Shown: positions 24,301-33,799 of the stretch, piece by piece
How positions within the stretch are numbered: position 1 is the first letter of the stretch
How the letters are laid out: every line of letters begins with the position of its first letter
Assembly (NCBI GenBank): GCA_012845835.1
Contig: JABAKD010000011.1
Span: 4,200,697 to 4,264,696 of the forward strand
Length of the DNA stretch: 64,000 nt
Reading direction: 5' to 3'
DNA from: Undaria pinnatifida
Lineage: Eukaryota; Sar; Phaeophyceae; Laminariales; Alariaceae
The notes under the pieces: generated by a model
What the model was told of the DNA's origin: nothing
Seen by the model: only the letters and a program-made list of their open reading frames with translations
Databases searched by the model: none
Position numbers and translations under genes: made by a program

Positions 24301-27300
24301 GAGATAGAACCTGAAATTTTGCACACGTATTCTACATACCCATCCCGAGGCCCGACCTCCGTTTTTTTTTCTCCGTTTTTTTTTTCGCCGAAAAGTTTTG
24401 GTCTAAGGTGGACCACATTCTCCAAAAAATCTCAACAGACAAAAAATCAGACAAAAAAAAGAAAACGACAGGTGAGGTCTTCGCAATGGCACACAGAAGA
24501 CGTGCAAAATTTCACGGTCTGAATCGAAGAAACAGCGTGGAGATTCGCCGGGGAATGCATTTGGGGGGTTTTACATGAACCAGCCTGTGAGAGTTCAGAA
24601 AGGGAAAAAAACGCACACCTCGGACGGATCATGATCTAGGTGATCTATATCATCTATATCATCTACAGTACATCCTGTTTATGTTGTTACAAGATGTTGT
24701 GCAGGATCTTTACGTATAGATTACAGAGCTAACCCAGGAAACATGTCGCTAGAGCATGCAGATCGTACGGCTCCCACCCTGTAACATGAGCTAGACCGTA
24801 CAGATCTTCTCTGAAAGATCTAGATCATCAAAAGAGGATCCGTGATCTGTCCGACGTGTGGACTGTTTCAACAGTTGCCGAAAAATGGGCCAACTCCTAA
24901 AACAGCCCTCCTGCCGTCTAGCACACCAGATGCATCGGTTCAGCGGGGTACCCGATTCAAGAGGACTTTCGGAACCAAAGATGCCGGTTGACGGCACTCT
25001 TGCCCCCTGACGGACAGCCGTCAAGGAACTCCACACATTAAAACTAGTATGATGAGTCCAAAGACGCCTTGAAGGATCAAAACTAGACCGTCAACCGACA
25101 TATTTGTTCGGAACGGGCAAGCGTTAACGCTCTTATTTATCTTCGCACCGCTCTTATCCCAGTGCAGGTCCTAGCATAGGGCATCACAAGGCGTGACAAG
25201 CCGAATCGACCGCTGTTGTTAAACCCTTTCAGAGCCCCAAAACCCCTTCTTATACTAGTTCCAAGTAAGTTTCCCCCCAAAACGGGTTTCCAGTGGTAAG
25301 GAGGGATTACGCCCGTTTCCCCTAACTATGGACGCTCTTAACGCCTTTACAACTAAAAACCCGTTTTTGGGCACATATTACTTGAAATTAGTATATGGAA
25401 ATATTTTGGGGCTCTAAGCGGGTTATCTGATAATAACCTATTTCCAACTCCCAAAATGATCGTAGTCTAACACCAAGTGTTTTGTCCCCATGTCCGTAGT
25501 GCGGTGCTAAAAGGGTACCCCATCGTTCCATTTATCTGCCTCGCTTGGAATGTCTCACCAACGGTCTCCCACACCGGCCGTTTAGGGTCGCCGGAGGGGT
25601 CGAGGTCGAGGGCAGCAATTTCCACGAGATCGACCACCACCTGTCACCGACCGGCCACAACACAACGGGGGGGGGGGGGGACGGGGGACGGTACGGAAAG
25701 GAAAGGAAAGGAAAGGAAAGGAAAGGAAAGGAAAGGAAAGGAAAGGAAAGGAAAAGGGAATGGTGGGGAGAAGACAACACTAAAGAATGCTTGAATTTAG
25801 CTCATGCCTCCACAACCGCATCGCGTGTCAATTCCAACTCAGTTGTATAACACAACGTTGCACAACGAGCATCCGCGTACGAAGCATACACTACAACGTC
25901 TCGCGCCAGACCGAGCGCACGAAAAAAAAAATACAGAAAGGAACACGAAAAAAGAACGACAGATCGGTAGGTGCGACGGCTTGACGGGGGGTAGGAGATG
26001 TACTCACATCATGCATGGTCATACACTCTCGCATCTCCGCAATATCAGGACGAAGCACGTCGGAATATAACCCACCAGACGTGGGACACACACACACGCA
26101 CCTCCCCGGTTTTCGCGTCGTCGTAGGCGTTCGCCAGGTGGAAGCAGAAGCCAGCTGGGACCGGAATCGTCTGCGAAAACAGGAAAAAAATGGCCAACCG
26201 CAAACGGACCATGCAAGACGGGGAGGGGGACCAGTGGGGAAAAATAAAAAGGGGCGGGGGCGGGGTTGTAAGAGAGGGATGAATGAAGAGGAAGGGGAAG
26301 ACGGGAGAGGCATTATCAGCGCAGTACGGTATTACTGTATTACTGCGTTACCCCGGAATGGTGATAACCCCGGCTAAGTGTTGCGGTTGGGAGGAGGGGA
26401 CGCCGGAGACGACAAAAGCAGCATTCCCAAGTAATACCACCATCAACACTACCGCAATCACCTCCACGACCACATCATCACCACAACCACCAACACCACC
26501 CCTACACTAGCACCACCCTCCATACACCCACATCAAAACCCCTCCCCCCACAGCACCACCACTAGCACCATCACTACCCCCCCCGCCTCCAATAACCACC
26601 ACTACCACCACCACACCACCACCACTGCCCTCCCCACTATCACCACCAACACCTACACCAACACCCCCCCTAACTGTACACTACCACCCCACCACACCTC
26701 AACCCCTCACATCACCATCACCACCACCACCATAACCACCACCACCACCTCCCCTATCACCCCGCCACCACCCCCGCCACCCCAGCAACACCACGCCACC
26801 ACCGCCACCACCACAACCATCACAACAATCACCACCACCGCCACCACCACCAACGCACCACACCTACACCAACACCCTCCCTAGCCCCACAGCACCACGC
26901 CACCATCACCATCTCCGCCACCATTACCACCACTGCTAACCCAAACCACCATCACCACCATCACCACTACTACCCCCACCATCCCCAAAACCCACCACCA
27001 CCACCACAGCTGCCCCCCCTACCCCCTCACCACCTCATTACTACCACCACCACTACCATATGCAGCACCGAACTATCACCACCACCACCACCACCACCAC
27101 CAAGCCCGCCATCACTACCGCCACAACAAAATCACCACTAAACCCTCCAACACCCCGCCTACCCCCGAACCAACACCATCACCACCACAACCACCACCTT
27201 TCGCCGCAAGGCCATCACCTTCATCTCCTTGGACGGGTCTCTTGGGACTAGGAAAACAGTGGTCGGCTTCGTGTCCCCCTCCCACTTTAAAGCAGACCCC

Positions 27301-27758
27301 ATGGTGGATAGCCCCAGCACCCACTTCAGAGGGTTCAGTCCCACAGGCCCCTGGGATGCGACCGAAATCGGCGTAGGATGCAACATAGATAGGGTAAGAT
27401 ATACCGGTCAGGTAGATCAGGTATGACACAAATATACTATTAATAGTACATAAACTACTCCTACTACTACTTCTACTATTGCTGCTACTACTGCTGCTAC
27501 TACTGCTGCTACTGATGCTACTATTGCTGCTGCTATTAATAACACTGCCACTGCTACCGCTATTCCCGTAGCACTGCTGTTGCTGCTACTACTGCTGCTA
27601 CAGCAGCAGCAACAGCAATAGCAACAACAACAACAACGACAGCAACAACAACGACAGCAACAACAACAACAACAACGACAACAACTACAACAACTACAAC
27701 ACCTACAACAACAACTACAACAACATCATCAACAACAACAACAACAACAACAACAACA

Positions 27759-27789
<31 letters not shown>

Positions 27790-27814
27790 CAACAACAACA
27801 ACACCAACAACACC

Positions 27815-27861
<47 letters not shown>

Positions 27862-27908
27862 CGACGACGACGACCACAACAACAACAACAACAACGACGA
27901 CGACGACC

Positions 27909-27981
<73 letters not shown>

Positions 27982-28059
27982 CGACGACGACGACCACAAC
28001 AACAACAACAACAACAACAAAAACAACAACAACGAAAACAACAACAACAACAACAACAA

Positions 28060-28112
<53 letters not shown>

Positions 28113-31100
28113 ATAACAGCAATAATAACAACAACAACAACAACAAAATCCAAACATCGCGATCGCGCTATACTATGGTTCTCACGCTGTAGAAAATGTA
28201 GTGGCTTTCCGTCACTGCAAAGTCGTGTAAAAACCCGCTGACTTCCTTAAGAAGGCGATTCTGCATCAGCTTAAAATCCTTGTTGTACTCGTACACCCTC
28301 GTCTGTACGGCCACCAAGGTTAAACAATATTTTTTGCAGTGGAGGGGGGGGGGGGGGGAGGAAAGGGGGTTAGAAACGAACGGGGGAGGGGGGGAGGGGG
28401 GAGGGGGGTTTATTAGGAGAAGAGGAGAAAAACGGAGGGGTGGGGATGGGGGGTGGGGGGGGGTGGGGGGGCGGGGGCGGGGGTTAGGAAGGGAGGGCGG
28501 GGGGGGGGGCGAGGGGGGATAACCAAGGGCAATAAGGAGGCAGGAGGGGGAAGAGGGGAGGGGGAAGCAAAAAAATATATAAGGGGGTTGGGGGGGGGGG
28601 GGGGGGGGGCGCATAATAACCAGGAAGCGGGGCGGGGGCGGGGGAGAACGCAGCGTCATCAACAAGGGCGCAAGGGAACAAAGGTGGGACAATCAACCCC
28701 CCCTTCCCCTTCCCCCGTCGAACAAATAAATAAAGCAGGAGAGTCGCGCGAAATCTAACCAACCACAACGACAACTTTTCGCAAAACCGTCCCCCTACCT
28801 CTTTCATGCTGTGAGAACCAGAGCCTTCACGGCGTTCGTTCTTTGAGCCAATCCGGGGATGCGCCGACCCCCCCCCTCTCCCCCGCCCCTCATGATATGA
28901 GTACACCCCCTCCCTTCCGCCCCCAATGACATGTGTACCCCCCCCCCCCCTCCTCTCTCCACCTCCCAAGTTTACGGGTGATGTACATTTAGTGCCCCAT
29001 GGAGTATCCCATGGGATCCCCAAAATACAGCTTGCGAAAAAAAAAAACACGGTCAAATAACGCAGATTGTTGAAATAAACGGAAGAGAGCCGAACGAACG
29101 CGACCACCACCCCAAAGAAAAAAAAACACGCACAAGTGAAATAAATTAGCCCTCACCTCCCGCATGTTGTGAGAACCAAACCCTACAAGGCGATCGCTTT
29201 TGGGGTCAACCCGCGGGTGCGCGGAGAAGATGGGGCGCTTTTCGTCGATCGTCTCGCCGAGGAGGGTCTCCCCGAATGTGTCCAGGCTCTTGGGGTCGAG
29301 ACGGTGCGGCAGTCTGTTGGTCGTGGGGAGCCCCAAAAAGGGTGTTGGGGTGTATGAGAAAGAAAGAGGAACAAGAGAGAGAGCAAGAACAGAGAAGCAA
29401 AGAACGATAAGTCAGATAGCGTGCCCAAAGAGAGGGAAATAAGAGAGAGATAGCGGGGGGGCGGGGGGGGGGGGGAGGGAGGGGGCGGGAGACAGAGAGA
29501 GAGATGCGATCACCACAAAATATGTACTCCAACCCTATCGTAGCCCGAGTCTTTGGAGGAAAACAAAATTGGTATATGCACCTCTTAATTATCCCATGGC
29601 CTGTTACTATAGGTACACAACGAAAAACACTCCAAGAATAACAACAATTTTATTCCTGTGGATACCAGGTCCCGTTCCCCTAAACAGTACCGCCTCTCAT
29701 TGCACACAAGTTCAAGGTCACCAGAGGTCCCCCAGACTCCGTTCCGTGGTGAACCCCGAGATACCGACCCATCTCGGTGTGTCCTCCACATCACTTCACA
29801 CCACACCGCACAAGAGAGGACCTGTCAGGGGCAATGCCCAAAACTTCCGACGAATTTGGGCTGAGGAGTTCCGTCACGCCGAAAACGTTTCAGTCAAGGA
29901 AGGGCTACGCTCTGTCTTATTATTAGCATGCATCAAACGACCCGCAATAAAAAAGAAAAGGAAAAAACAGAAATGCGAGAGACGAGAGCACCCACCCTCC
30001 CTCCCAAAGCGCCAGCAGATTTCCCCCCCAGTACACCACGTTGGTGTTCGCGATGTTCTTCCGCGAGATTCGGAACGCGTTCATCTGTTCGTCGTTAAGG
30101 TAGTTGTTGTTGAAGTGGTTGTGGAAGTGGAAGTGGAAGTAAGTTTTTGATGTTGAAGGTGAAGTCGAAGTTGATGTTGAAGTTTCCGTTCCAAGCAAAG
30201 AAGAGGGAAGAGATCGTACGTTGGGCCGACAACACCCGAGAGGACAGGATGGAAACAGACGTTAAAACGAGGCGTTTAAGGAGGGGGGGGGGGGGGGGGG
30301 GTGAGGGGGTGAGGGTTAAGGAGCGGTGTTCTCTTGGCGGCCGAAGCATCGCGCTGCTTGAAAAGTTGAGTATCGACGACTCAAATAGTCGAACTCACAG
30401 CTGACATATTTGAAACAATGCCACATAAACAACGGGCACGCCACCTCCAGCAAAACATGTCGGTTGACGGCACTCTTCTTGTGTATGTGTGTGTGTTTTT
30501 TTAACCCTTAACGCCTTTACAGCTGGAAAGCCGTTTTTGGGGGAAATTACTTGGAATTAGTATAGGGAGGGTTTTTAGCCTCTGAAGGGGTGTGAGATCG
30601 AAGATTTCGTCGACGCTCGTAGTTGCAAGCTGTGTGTTTTAATTTCGATCACACGTGCTACGAGTTGTGTACGTCGTCACGTAGGATTGTGGCATGGCTA
30701 TACATTGGAATCCATTTCTTTTTTTTTTGCTCATCCGTTCTACTATCTTCGCACTTTTCTTCCTCCTTCTCCCTCTCTAGATCCGGGGTCACTAATCAGG
30801 CTCTTCTCCCCCCTCCCCGCTACGACGGTACGGGCCTTCGTTTTATCGCGAGAAGAATCCAGATATTTCTTCCCTCGTCGACTAGCAAATGAATTGCGCA
30901 CAATATACAGCATCAACAGGGAAAAAAGAAGTAGCATCATAGTGAAAAACGGCTAGTATAAAATAAAATTTGAGTTAAATCGACACACGACAAGTATGAA
31001 AATACGTGGAAGTGTGGTGAGCGTGAGCTTTATTTTCCCCCATCCGCCGGACGATGAAAATAATAATAAATAAATAAATAAATAAAATGGAAACCCGGGG

Positions 31101-33587
31101 AGCGCACGCACGGGGGGGGGGGGGAGGGGGGAGGGTTTGACGTACCAGCGGCCCCCCTGGAAGATTTCCAAAGCCCCTGTACAACTGCTTTCCCGCCGCC
31201 AGCTCCTTCTTGAAGCCTTTCGTTTGCACCTGTGGAACACCCCCAAAAGGGAAAAAAAAACAGAAAAAAACGGAACACCCCGGTAGACGATGCACGCGCC
31301 GTTACTCTCCACAAACCCAGGAGTCGTTCCCGCACGGACGGTAGGGGTGCAGCAAGCAGATTCTAAGATTTTTTTCTGAGCTCCTAACATGAGGGGCTCA
31401 ATGAAAATCCCATCCGAGGAAATATTTTCGAAGGAATTCATTCGCGCAACCCGACCAACACTTGTATGCCCTACTCGTACACGTTGAACAATTTCTACCA
31501 CAAAAAATATCAGACTGACCGTTACTTCCTCACGCGAGGAGCGCAACCGGCCAGAAACGTTTGGTCCGAAAAACTGCAACAGCCCCTGCTGCCCAATACC
31601 TCCCTATCGATAACACAGCCGTAACATAAAATATGCATCATGCGTTAACAGTAGAGCCGGTCGCCCCGGTGGCCTAGTGGCTACCCTCGAACACTACTGG
31701 CAGCGTTGGTCCTTGAGTTCGATTCCCAGCGTGGTGAGATTTTACTTTATTTGCAAAAATGCAACAAAAAGAAAAGGGTCAACTGCTGAGAGCGCCTAGC
31801 GATGTGGGTACGCACAATTCGACGCGAGTCGACGAGAGAAGAACATGCTGAGTTCTTCTCGCGATAAAAAATGAAGGCGTCATTATACCATGGTGGGGAG
31901 GGGGGAGGAAAGCCCGCTATGCGACCCCGGATATGCGTTACTACTGGGCGGGAGGGCGAGAGTAGTGCGAGGATAATACATGGGATGGGAGACAAAAAGA
32001 AAAAAAAAGTAGGTAGTAGCGTCATTTGGCGGCGAAAGCGGAAAGTATGCTCACTCATCTAATACATGTAAACATGAACGGGTCGACACACAGGCAGACA
32101 CACGCGCATGCACAGACAGACGCAAAAAACGAAGCACAAGAAAAAAAGGCGCTTGCAAAACACAAAAACACGAAACACATGGAAGAACAAAAAACAAAAC
32201 TAACAAAAACTAACAAAAAAAAACTGAAAACAAACAAAAAAAAGCAATCGAAGAAAAAAAAACACGCACAAACAATTGTACTTGCACCCCACACACATGC
32301 ACATCATCGCACCCTGCCATAAAAATCGGCGTGGGCACACGATGCGCAGCACGTAGCAATCGTTGTCCTCTCCTACCCACTCACGAATCTGTTCCTGAAG
32401 TATGCGCCTTCCTCCGAAAAGCTGATCGCCATGACCATCCCATCCCCGTCGAAAGGATGCATCACCAAGTCCTCTCCAATCTAAAATAGCAGCAGTGGAT
32501 GAAAATATGCATACGGTGAGGAAAGAGGCGTTTTAATTCTGGGGGGCGGGGGGGGGGGGGGTATGGGGGGTAGGGGGGGATGGCCCCCTCCTTCGAAAAG
32601 CTGATCATCATGACCACCCCATCCTCGTCGAAAGGATGCATCACCAAGTCCTCTCCAATATAGCAGCAGTGGATGCAAATGTACATACGGTGAGGAAAGA
32701 GGCGTTGTAATTATGGGGGGCGGGGGGGGGGGCGGGTAGGGGGGGATGCCCCCCTCTTTCGAAAAGTTGATCACCATGACCACCCTATTCTCATCGAAAG
32801 GATGAATCACCAAGTCCTCGCCAATATACTAAAACGACATTGCATTGCATGTGTACATACAAGTATACGGTGAGGAAGACGGCATTCTACTTCTGGGAAG
32901 GAGGGGCACGGGGTGGGGGGGGTGAAGGGGTGGGGGGGGGGAAGGGGGGAGAGGGGGAGAGCCCCTCCCTGGAAAGGCTAATCGCCATGACCATCCTATC
33001 CACGTCAAACGGGTGCATCACCAAGTTCTCGCCTATATCCATATAACAACGTTGCATGTAAATGTGCATACGGTGAGGAAAGCGGCGTTTTTTTCTGGGG
33101 GAGGGGGGAGGTGCAACGGGGGGGGGGTAGAGGTGAGAAAGCCCCCTCCTTCGAAATATGATCGCCATGACCACCATCCCCGTCGAAAGGGTGCTTCATC
33201 AAGTCCTCGCCAATCTAAAGAACGACGTTGCATGTGTATACGGTGAGGAAAGCAGCATTTACCTATTGTGGAGGCGCGTGGGAGGGGGGGAGGGCGGACG
33301 AGCGCGCTCAAAACACAAAACACTATGCAAAGGATAATAGATACTTATGTATAGAACTAACTCGTTGAAAAAATGACGACTGATTGCGGCACCGTCGTTT
33401 CGATGCTTCGCGAGAAATGAACGATAAATGTTGGTCGGCACGACAAGTGCAAACGTTTGAAAGTTGAATACCGTACCTTGAACTTCGCAGGGCCGTTCTT
33501 CAAGAAGGTTCCCTCGATGTCCTTCGGGATAGAGCCCTCGCTTGGTTCCATGAGGTACTGGTCCTCCCCGTCTGCCGTTTGGTACCC
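21383..33587 (-). CDS. carotenoid oxygenase (RPE65/apocarotenoid oxygenase family), 13 exons, 5' end missing
   Basis: Exons (high to low): 33587-33477, 32480-32385, 31229-31146, 30084-29996, 29313-29157, 28302-28186, 27350-27198, 26170-26102, 25640-25559, 23779-23649, 23037-22900, 22305-22121, 21515-21383. All are bounded by AG/GT and all phases agree, giving 514 residues and a TGA. The family hallmarks appear in order: IPKDIEGTFLKNGPAKF, HPFDGDGMVMAISF, FRNRFVQTKGF, NIANTNVVYWGGNLLALWEG, LDPKSLDTFGE, SAHPR, LHDFAVTESHYIFYS, FCFHLANAYDD, LKRYRF, PTFIPRKG and LLHGGFCPE. The four non-haem iron ligands are His159, 205, 280 and 470 of the reconstructed part. These enzymes cleave a polyene double bond of carotenoids or apocarotenoids with O2. 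The start resembles cyanobacterial apocarotenoid oxygenases (GYQ..E..Y). A targeting exon should lie upstream of 33587 but was not found. Substrate and plastid location are inference. Confidence 0.93.
22500..22895. repeat. ATATC/ACATC pentanucleotide array in oxygenase intron
   Basis: A degenerate (TATCA)n-type array fills most of the intron between the exons at 22305 and 22900. MSYHIIPYHT-type frames are artefacts of the repeat. Confidence 0.9.
23555..23645 (-). repeat. tRNA-derived SINE-like unit, copy 1
   Basis: On the minus strand it begins ggtcgccccggtggcgtatc, an A-box-like start. About 50 nt later it has gtgagttcgagcccc, a B-box match (GTTCGAGCC). The first 15 bases are identical to the unit at 31663. 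It does not fold as a full tRNA. It sits in the intron upstream of the exon ending at 23649. Confidence 0.6.
24300..24535. repeat. inverted-repeat (fold-back) element in oxygenase intron
   Basis: The arm at about 24310-24395 (cctgaaattttgcacacg, then cgacctccg, then T runs) is matched in inverse orientation by about 24430-24525 (A runs, then aggtgaggtcttcg, then gacgtgcaaaatttcacgg). The arms are imperfect and about 80 bp long. Confidence 0.6.
25217..25432. repeat. fold-back element (family F) in oxygenase intron
   Basis: The left arm 25220-25305 (agagccccaaaa, then ccaagtaagtttcc, then aaaacgggttt) and right arm 25340-25430 (aaacccgtttttgggc, then attacttgaaatta, then ttttggggctct) are inverted copies. 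A single-arm relative lies at 30500-30595 and shorter matches lie near 35110 and 57190. Confidence 0.75.
25694..25757. repeat. (GGAAA)n microsatellite
   Basis: About twelve perfect ggaaa units directly follow a G run, in the intron between the exons at 25640 and 26102. Confidence 0.95.
26430..27190. repeat. CCA/CAC-rich degenerate array in oxygenase intron
   Basis: Almost the entire intron between the exons at 26170 and 27198 is built of cca, cac and catcacc units with C runs. No exon-like sequence is seen inside it. Confidence 0.9.
27440..28150. repeat. giant trinucleotide array (CTA/CTG then CAA/CAG/CGA)
   Basis: It starts as tactgctactac units and passes into about 550 bp of caa with cag and cga islands. 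It fills the intron between the exons at 27350 and 28186. The poly-Val, poly-Leu and poly-Cys frames on the minus strand are translations of this array, not proteins. Confidence 0.97.
28330..28790. repeat. G-rich tract in oxygenase intron
   Basis: Runs of 8-20 G separated by short A or T breaks, inside the intron between the exons at 28302 and 29157. Confidence 0.85.
28797..28872 (-). pseudogene. decayed partial copy of the oxygenase SAHPR exon
   Basis: On the minus strand it encodes AHPRIGSKNERREGSGSHSMKE, colinear with the last 22 codons of the exon at 29157-29313 (AHPRVDPKSDRLVGFGSHNM plus RE). It is followed by gtaggg where the real exon has gtgagg. There is no upstream part and no acceptor, so it is an exon fragment stranded in the intron. 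It still carries the codon for the first iron-ligand His. Confidence 0.75.
29575..29905 (+). repeat. dispersed repeat family P, diverged copy
   Basis: It shares cccatggcctgttactatag, then gtacacaacga, then ttccgacgaatttgggctga, then gagttccgtcacgccgaaaa with the copies at 16.1-17.6 kb. It lies in an oxygenase intron. Confidence 0.55.
30500..30690 (+). repeat. family F arm fused to family G block
   Basis: Bases 30500-30595 match the right arm of the fold-back at 25.3 kb. They run without a gap into the family G block gagatcgaagatttcgtcga, then gcaagctgtgtg. One repeat has apparently inserted at the edge of the other. Confidence 0.6.
30970..31090 (+). repeat. A-tailed 3'-end repeat (family T), copy 4
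   Basis: It has the same blocks as at 4856-4961, ending in an (AATA)n-type tail (aataataataaataaataaa). It lies in the oxygenase intron close to the donor of the exon at 31146. Confidence 0.75.
31375..31600 (+). repeat. dispersed repeat matching 16770-16990
   Basis: Shared blocks include aggggctcaatgaaaat, then gaaggaattcattcgcgcaa, then cccgacca, then cctcacgcgaggagcgcaa, then cccctgctgcc. The copies are colinear but diverged. Confidence 0.6.
31660..31740 (+). repeat. tRNA-derived SINE-like unit, copy 2
   Basis: It begins ggtcgccccggtggcctagt (A-box-like) and has gagttcgattcccag (B box) about 55 nt later. The flanking stems do not pair into a cloverleaf, so I do not call a tRNA gene. Confidence 0.6.
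32584..33215 (-). repeat. four decayed copies of the HPFDGDGM oxygenase exon
   Basis: Copies cover about 32584-32660, 32750-32825, 32961-33037 and 33141-33215, repeating every 165-212 bp with their upstream intron sequence (catacggtgaggaaag). On the minus strand they read GEDLVMHPFDEDGVVMMISF, GEDLVIHPFDENRVVMVINF, GENLVMHPFDVDRMVMAISL and a frameshifted fourth. All lack the last part of the true exon (AYFRNRF) and its donor, which are replaced by C-rich sequence. Only 32385-32480 is complete, so these four are non-functional. Confidence 0.9.
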
Positions 33588-33599
33588 CTGTCGGTATCA

Positions 33600-33790
33600 T
33601 CAACATCATCATGGTCATCGTAATCAACATCATCATGGTCATCATCATCATCATCATGGCCATCATTATCATCATCACCATCATCATCGTTATCATTACC
33701 ACCGTAATCATCATATAATTATCATCATAATCATCAAAATCACCATCCCCATCATCACCACCACCACAATCATCATCGTCGATGGCATCA
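33600..33790. repeat. CAT/ATC trinucleotide array
   Basis: An imperfect (catcat)n array just upstream (gene sense) of the first oxygenase exon found. The Met/His-rich frames across it are artefacts. Confidence 0.95.
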
Positions 33791-33799
33791 TGACCACCA

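Noticed and set aside
26010-26090. Extra oxygenase exon with SDVLRPDIAEMRECMTMHD before a GTGAGT
   Set aside because: It has no acceptor in the right place, and direct joining of GE to VVVDLVE reproduces the family sequence without it.
27560-28157. Long minus-strand frames of poly-Val, poly-Leu and poly-Cys (up to 197 codons)
   Set aside because: They are the three frames of a CAA/CAG/CGA array inside an oxygenase intron.
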